Program-made: the position numbers and the translations under genes
The notes under the pieces: model-generated
Database searches by the model: none
Told to the model about the DNA's origin: nothing
Seen by the model: the letters and a program-made list of their open reading frames with translations, nothing else
Shown: positions 7,105-11,078 of the stretch, piece after piece
Layout of the letters: each line of letters begins with the position of its first letter
Position numbering within the stretch: the stretch's first letter is position 1
NCBI GenBank assembly: GCA_019508105.1
Contig: JAEKMB010000299.1
Location: 1 to 11,078 of the forward strand
From: Alphaproteobacteria bacterium
GTDB lineage: Bacteria > Pseudomonadota > Alphaproteobacteria > Micropepsales > Micropepsaceae
Reading direction: 5' to 3'
Length of the DNA: 11,078 nucleotides

Positions 7105-8394
7105 CTAGGCGGCTCGCATTATCTGGGCAGCAACTCCAACGGGTTGCCGCCCTCTTTTTACCGAGCCGCGCATCGCTGCGAAACCCATCGGGAAACAGCG
7201 CTGCGTTGTCCAGCGGCACCGCTCTGTCGGCGCCGGCGCGCGCCCAGTCGGCCAGCCAGGCGTTGGCAGGATCGCGTGGCCGCGCCGGCGCCGCCGCCAG
7301 ATCCAGCCAAGCACCGACCACCCGGGCCATGCCGGCAAACGTGCCACCACCATGCGCCAATAAGCGGCGACATCCAGCGGGGCCAGGGCGGGGGCGATTT
7401 CGCGCGCCATCATCTCTTCCAGAAAAGCCCGCAACTGCGGATCGGCAATGGCCTGGCGCACATATATATGTCCGCGCGGCAGTCCCAGATAGGCCAGGGC
7501 CGAGTGGGCCGCGTTCAGCACATGCAGTTTTAGCCGCTGATAATCGGCGACATCGGGCACGATCTGGACGCCGGCCGCGCCCCAGGCGGGCAGGGGCCCG
7601 GCGGCGCGGTCCTGGATCACCCATTGCGCAAAATCCTCGCGCGCCACGCTGGCCTCATCGGTTACGCCCAAGGCCGCGGCGACACGGGCCCGGTGCGCCG
7701 CATCCGGTGCGGGCACGATGCAGTCCACTAGGGTCAACGGAAATGCGGTGTTGGCAGCGACCCATGGGCGTGATCCGGGGTCCTGCCGCCCGGCCAGTTC
7801 GGTCACCGCGGCGGCCAGCTTCTCGCCATTGGATTGCAGATTGTCACAGGACAGGACAGTCAGCGGGCCGGCGCCGTTCTTGCGCCGCGCCTGCAGCGCC
7901 AAGGCCAGCCAGCCTATGGCGGAGCGGGGCGCATGCGGCGTCGCCAGTTCCGCCATGATGTCGGGATGGCAAAGATCCAGCGTTCCGCCCGCCGTCAGGC
8001 AATAGCCTTTCTCCGAAACCGTCAGGGTCACGACATGGGTGGTGGGCGCAGCCAACGCCTGCAACAGCGCCGCCGAATCGCGCGGCGCGAACAAGGCCTG
8101 ACGGATGACCCCTATCACCCGGATGCCGGCCGCCGTTCCCAGGCTTTCGACGGCATACAGACAGTCCTGGGGGCGCAGCGCATCGGGCACATCACCGTGC
8201 TGCAAAGAAGCGCCGATGATGCCCCAATCGCCGCCGCTTTTTTCGATGGCACCCTCGGTAAATACCGCCTGATGGGCGCGATGAAAGGCGCCCAGGCCGA
8301 GATGCACGATGCCGCATTTAAGGCGCAGCGGATCAAAGGCTGGACGGCGCACCGCGCCGGGGAGCCGCGCCAGCGCGGCCGCATTCAGTCTCAC
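7105..8394 (-). CDS. uxuB: Fructuronate reductase / mannitol dehydrogenase family (uxuB-like), C-terminus frameshifted; probable pseudogene
   Basis: The open frame is 429 residues; the family usually has about 460-490. Residues 1-352 are a normal polyol-specific long-chain dehydrogenase: NAD-binding region with HLGLGAFHRAHQAVF (31-45), SCDN (182-185), and the catalytic K289-x4-N294-x2-H297 in KLHVLNAAH. The enzyme would reduce D-fructuronate to D-mannonate with NADH in the cytoplasm, the step after UxaC. After MVVAR (348-352) the frame turns into Arg/Pro/Trp-rich nonsense-like sequence. The expected NP...QIAMDGSQK.P.RLL segment of about 40 residues is absent in every frame. A family-like tail, FAGMARVVGAWLDL onward, continues in another frame over about 7341-7160. 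This indicates an out-of-frame internal deletion near 7336-7342, unless it is an assembly error. The start is GTG at 8394, overlapping the uxaC stop as GTGA, with no separate ribosome binding site, so translation is probably coupled. Tagaturonate or mannitol activity is the alternative. Confidence 0.85.
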   Translation of the reverse strand: MRLNAAALARLPGAVRRPAFDPLRLKCGIVHLGLGAFHRAHQAVFTEGAIEKSGGDWGIIGASLQHGDVPDALRPQDCLYAVESLGTAAGIRVIGVIRQALFAPRDSAALLQALAAPTTHVVTLTVSEKGYCLTAGGTLDLCHPDIMAELATPHAPRSAIGWLALALQARRKNGAGPLTVLSCDNLQSNGEKLAAAVTELAGRQDPGSRPWVAANTAFPLTLVDCIVPAPDAAHRARVAAALGVTDEASVAREDFAQWVIQDRAAGPLPAWGAAGVQIVPDVADYQRLKLHVLNAAHSALAYLGLPRGHIYVRQAIADPQLRAFLEEMMAREIAPALAPLDVAAYWRMVVARLPAWPGWSVLGWIWRRRRRGHAILPTPGWPTGRAPAPTERCRWTTQRCFPMGFAAMRGSVKRGRQPVGVAAQIMRAA

Positions 8395-9806
8395 AGCTTG
8401 TAGACTTTTTTCGGCAGGTGGTAGGCCAGGTCCTTGGCAACTTCAGCGGCTTCGGCGATCGGCAATCGTCCCTGGATCACCAATTCCGACAGATAGGCGC
8501 AGTCGATACGCCGCGCCAGATCGTGCCGCGCCGGGATGGAAAAGAAAGCGCGGGTATCGTCATTGAAGCCGGCGGTGTTGTAGAAGCCCGCGCTTTCGGT
8601 GGTCTGGCGGCGATAGCGCATGATGCCTTCGGGCGAGTCATGGAACCACCAGGCGGGCCCCAGCTTCAGGCAGGGATAATGGCCGGCCAGCGGCGCCAAC
8701 TCGCGGGCATAATTGGTTTCGTCCAGGGTAAACAGGATCAAGGTGAAATCGCTATTGTTGCCGAAGCGGTCGAGCAGCGGCTTCAACTGGCCCATGAAGG
8801 CAGCCTGCATCGGCATGTCGCCGCCGATATTACGGCCGAAGCGGCGATAGATCAGTTCATTATGGTTGCGCCAGCAACCGTGATGGAGCTGCATCACCAT
8901 GCCGTCCTCCACCGACATGCGCGCCATTTCGGTCAGCATCTGCGCGCGGAAGAGTTCGCGTTCCGCCGGCTGGGCCGTGCCGCCCGCCACTTTGGCGAAC
9001 AGTCTTTCCGCTTCGGCGGGTGAAAGATTGGCGGTCTGGGCGGTGACATGGCCATGGTCGGTGGCGGTGGCGCCGTGGGCGCGGAAGAAAGCGCGGCGAT
9101 TTTCAATCGCTCTCAGATAGCCCCGCCAGTTGCTGGTGTCCTCGCCGCTGAGTTCGCCGATCTTGCGAAGACTGGCGGCAAAATGTTCATGATCGGGGTC
9201 GGTCACCTCGTCCGGGCGCAGGGTGGTGACAACGCGTCCCTTCCAGCCGGACGCGGCGATGGCCTCGTGATGCTGGAGCAGATCGATGGAATGTTCGGTG
9301 GTGGCGATGACCTCGATGTTGAAGCGCTCGAACAAGGCGCGGGGCCGAAAGGCGGGTGTCTTGAGCTTGTCGTTGATGGTGTCGAAGTAGTGATCCGCCG
9401 TGTCAGGCCCGAAGGCGCGGTCCAGGCCGAAGACTTCCAGGAAGGTATGGTCCAGCCAGGTGCGGCACGGCGTGCCGCGGAAGATGTAGTAATATTCGGC
9501 GAATCTTTTCCAGATCTTGCGGCGGTCGGTTTCCACCACGCCGTCGCTGCCATCCATCGGTTCGATGCCGATGCTCTTCAAACTCACGCCGGCGCTGTAG
9601 AGCAGGCGCAGCAGATAGTGATCCGGCCACAGCAGCAAACTGACCGCGTCTTCGAACGGACCGTCCTGGGCGAACCAGGCCGCATCGGTGTGACCGTGCG
9701 GGCTGATGATGGGCAAATGTTCGATCCCGGCGAACAACTCGGCCGCGATGGCGCGCTGGCGCGGGTCGGCGGGAAAAAAGCGGCAGGGATCCAGACGCGC
9801 AGACAT
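8391..9806 (-). CDS. uxaC: Uronate (glucuronate) isomerase
   Basis: A 471-residue complete enzyme of the amidohydrolase-like UxaC family, converting D-glucuronate to D-fructuronate and D-galacturonate to D-tagaturonate in the cytoplasm. The N-terminus shows DPCRFFPADPRQRAIA and then LPIISPHGHTDAAWFA, where H37 and H39 form the metal-binding HxH of the first beta strand. QLHHGCWRNHN (306-316) holds the conserved His308, and NDDTRAFF (415-422) supplies the Asp417 and Arg419 equivalent to the active-site D-x-R of E. coli UxaC. Length and motifs look normal, so the enzyme should be active. It lies in an operon with the transporter upstream (6-nt gap) and the uxuB-like gene downstream (GTGA overlap). 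The ATG at 9806 follows GAGAG (9821-9817) inside the end of the transporter gene. Without the downstream reductase working, its product would need another outlet. Confidence 0.96.
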   Translation of the reverse strand: MSARLDPCRFFPADPRQRAIAAELFAGIEHLPIISPHGHTDAAWFAQDGPFEDAVSLLLWPDHYLLRLLYSAGVSLKSIGIEPMDGSDGVVETDRRKIWKRFAEYYYIFRGTPCRTWLDHTFLEVFGLDRAFGPDTADHYFDTINDKLKTPAFRPRALFERFNIEVIATTEHSIDLLQHHEAIAASGWKGRVVTTLRPDEVTDPDHEHFAASLRKIGELSGEDTSNWRGYLRAIENRRAFFRAHGATATDHGHVTAQTANLSPAEAERLFAKVAGGTAQPAERELFRAQMLTEMARMSVEDGMVMQLHHGCWRNHNELIYRRFGRNIGGDMPMQAAFMGQLKPLLDRFGNNSDFTLILFTLDETNYARELAPLAGHYPCLKLGPAWWFHDSPEGIMRYRRQTTESAGFYNTAGFNDDTRAFFSIPARHDLARRIDCAYLSELVIQGRLPIAEAAEVAKDLAYHLPKKVYKL

Positions 9807-9812
9807 GACTAT

Positions 9813-11078
9813 TCAGCTCTCGGACGTGAAGTGGGTGACGGGCGTGTAGCGCGGCGCGATCAGGTGTATCACCCCCAAGGCCAGCAGATAGGCGCAGGAC
9901 GCAAAAAGGAATATCGGGGTATAGCTGCCGATATGTTGCAGGACATTGGCGGCATACATGCTCATCAGCATGCCCCCCAAAGCGCCGGCCAGGCCGCCAA
10001 GCCCGATGATCGAGCCGGCGGCCCAGCGCGGGAAGAGATCGGATGGCAGGGCATAAAGATTGGCAGAAAAGCCCTGATGGGCGCCGCAAGCCAGGCCGAT
10101 CACGGCCACGGCCAGCCAGATATTGTCGGCATACATAGCGCCGGCCACGGGCAGGGCGCAGAGGGCGCAGGCCAGCATGGCCAGCTTGCGGGCGTGGCCC
10201 AGCGCATATCCGCGCTTGAGCAGGCGCGAGGATCGCCAGCCCCCCAGCACCGAACCGATATCGGCCATGACATAGATGGCAATCAAAGGCGGGCCGTAAT
10301 GCTTGAGGTCCACGCCATAGCGCTTGGCGAAAAAATCTGGGAGCCAGAACAGGAATGTCCACCATACCGGGTCGATCAAAAAGCGGCCCATGATATAGGC
10401 CCAGGTCTGACGGGTGGAGAGCAGCCGCGACCAGGCCACTGGGCGCTGCGCCTCTTGCGGGTCGGATTCGATATAGGCCAGTTCTGTGACGCTAAGGCCC
10501 GGCATGGCACGGGGACGGCGGTACCAGATCAGCCAGACTGCCAGCCAGACAAAGGTGAGAAGGCCGGTCAGGATAAAGGCCATCTGCCAGCCCAGCGCGA
10601 TGGTGATAATCGGCACGATCAAGGGCGCGAGAATGGCGCCGACATTGGAGCCCGCATTGAAAATGCCGATGGCCAATGCCCGTTCGCGCTTGGGAAACCA
10701 TTCGGCAGCGGCAGCAAGGGTGCAGGGAAACAACCCGGATTCGCCGAGCCCCATTGGAATGCGAACCCAGGTGAAGCCGGCGGTGCTGGTGACCAGCGCA
10801 TGCGCCATATGCGCCAGTGTCCACAGCGTGACGGCGATGCTGCCGCCGACTTTGGCGCCGAAACGGTCCACCACCCGCCCAAACACGACGTAGCCGAGGC
10901 CGTAGGCCGCCTGAAACCAGAACACGACATCGCCATAGCCGATCTCGGTCCAGCCATAGGCGTGTTGCAGAGTGGGCTTCAGGACACTCAGCGTCTGGCG
11001 GTCAACATAGTTAAGCGCCACCACGGCAAAGAGCAGGGCACAGACCAACCAGCGCATATAGCCGGTGCGGGCGGCATA
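9813..11078 (-). CDS. exuT: MFS hexuronate transporter, ExuT-like (start probably beyond window)
   Basis: A 12-span inner-membrane symporter of the major facilitator superfamily, anion:cation symporter (ACS) branch, to which E. coli ExuT belongs. Numbering from the ATG at 11057, it shows LNYVDRQTLSVLKPTLQ (15-31) and the MFS motif A GRVVDRFGAKVG (60-71). RIPMGLGESGLFP (99-111) is characteristic of ACS members, and SANLYALPSDLFP lies in the C-terminal half. It would bring D-glucuronate or D-galacturonate into the cytoplasm with protons, feeding UxaC. The C-terminus is complete at TGA 9815-9813. At the N-terminus the frame stays open to the right edge (YAARTGY before M), the ATG at 11057 has no ribosome binding site, and family members carry about 10-20 residues before the RW-CALLF motif. 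The real start is therefore probably outside. It is the first visible gene of the exuT-uxaC-uxuB operon. Substrate is inferred from neighbours. Confidence 0.88.
   Translation of the reverse strand, partial: YAARTGYMRWLVCALLFAVVALNYVDRQTLSVLKPTLQHAYGWTEIGYGDVVFWFQAAYGLGYVVFGRVVDRFGAKVGGSIAVTLWTLAHMAHALVTSTAGFTWVRIPMGLGESGLFPCTLAAAAEWFPKRERALAIGIFNAGSNVGAILAPLIVPIITIALGWQMAFILTGLLTFVWLAVWLIWYRRPRAMPGLSVTELAYIESDPQEAQRPVAWSRLLSTRQTWAYIMGRFLIDPVWWTFLFWLPDFFAKRYGVDLKHYGPPLIAIYVMADIGSVLGGWRSSRLLKRGYALGHARKLAMLACALCALPVAGAMYADNIWLAVAVIGLACGAHQGFSANLYALPSDLFPRWAAGSIIGLGGLAGALGGMLMSMYAANVLQHIGSYTPIFLFASCAYLLALGVIHLIAPRYTPVTHFTSES

Noticed and set aside
7206..7958. Forward-strand open frame of 250 codons opposite the uxuB-like gene
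   Set aside because: Arg/Pro/Ser-rich translation typical of antisense reading of GC-rich coding DNA; no start signal.
9403..10365. Reverse-strand open frame of 320 codons spanning the transporter-uxaC junction
   Set aside because: Same strand but a different frame from two clear genes. Composition is Arg/Pro/Ala-rich with no motif, so it is a frame shadow.
1..11078. CRISPR array, tRNA/rRNA genes, phage or transposase genes
   Set aside because: No regularly spaced repeats, no tRNA-like cloverleaf and no integrase or transposase motifs were seen on either strand.

Overview
The window looks like chromosomal DNA of a G+C-rich alphaproteobacterium. The signs are high-GC codon use with GTG and TTG starts, a TonB-dependent receptor of the large Xanthomonas/Caulobacter type, a LacI regulator with alphaproteobacterial-style GGTAGCGC operators, and a dispersed intergenic repeat whose reverse reading encodes the 'MSALGQKR' pseudo-peptide seen all over rhizobial and related genomes. 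The genus cannot be fixed from the sequence; Caulobacterales-like or Rhizomicrobium/Micropepsales-like are my best guesses.

Layout from left to right. Positions 1-555 (-) hold the N-terminal part of an unrecognised single-span membrane protein that runs off the left edge. Positions 556-930 are non-coding and contain a repeat element with nested palindromes. Positions 931-2127 (-) encode an exported SGNH/GDSL esterase. After a 329-bp divergent promoter region, positions 2457-3527 (+) encode a LacI-family regulator that starts at TTG. A 268-bp intergenic region follows, with a paired LacI-type operator and a sigma70-like promoter. It precedes the 1095-residue TonB-dependent receptor at 3796-7083 (+). 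Convergent to it and read from right to left is a tight operon: an ExuT-like hexuronate transporter (to 9813, entering from the right edge), uronate isomerase uxaC (9806-8391), and a mannitol dehydrogenase/fructuronate reductase (uxuB-like, 8394-7105).

Together these form a coherent uronic-acid scavenging locus. The esterase may de-acylate plant polysaccharide. The TonB receptor imports uronate-containing oligosaccharide across the outer membrane. The MFS transporter imports free hexuronate across the inner membrane. UxaC converts glucuronate to fructuronate (or galacturonate to tagaturonate), and the UxuB-like enzyme reduces fructuronate to mannonate. The LacI protein is the probable local regulator. 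Mannonate dehydratase, KDG kinase and aldolase, and any glycoside hydrolases are not in the window.

The most striking anomaly is in the uxuB-like gene. Its first ~352 codons, including the catalytic Lys/Asn/His, are normal. The conserved segment that should follow is then absent, and the recognisable family C-terminus continues in a different reading frame. It therefore looks like an out-of-frame internal deletion, with a possible second slip in an A5 run near the end; a sequencing or assembly error is the main alternative. I see no wholly new system here. The remaining points of interest are the operator architecture, the repeat element and the paired-cysteine loops of the receptor.
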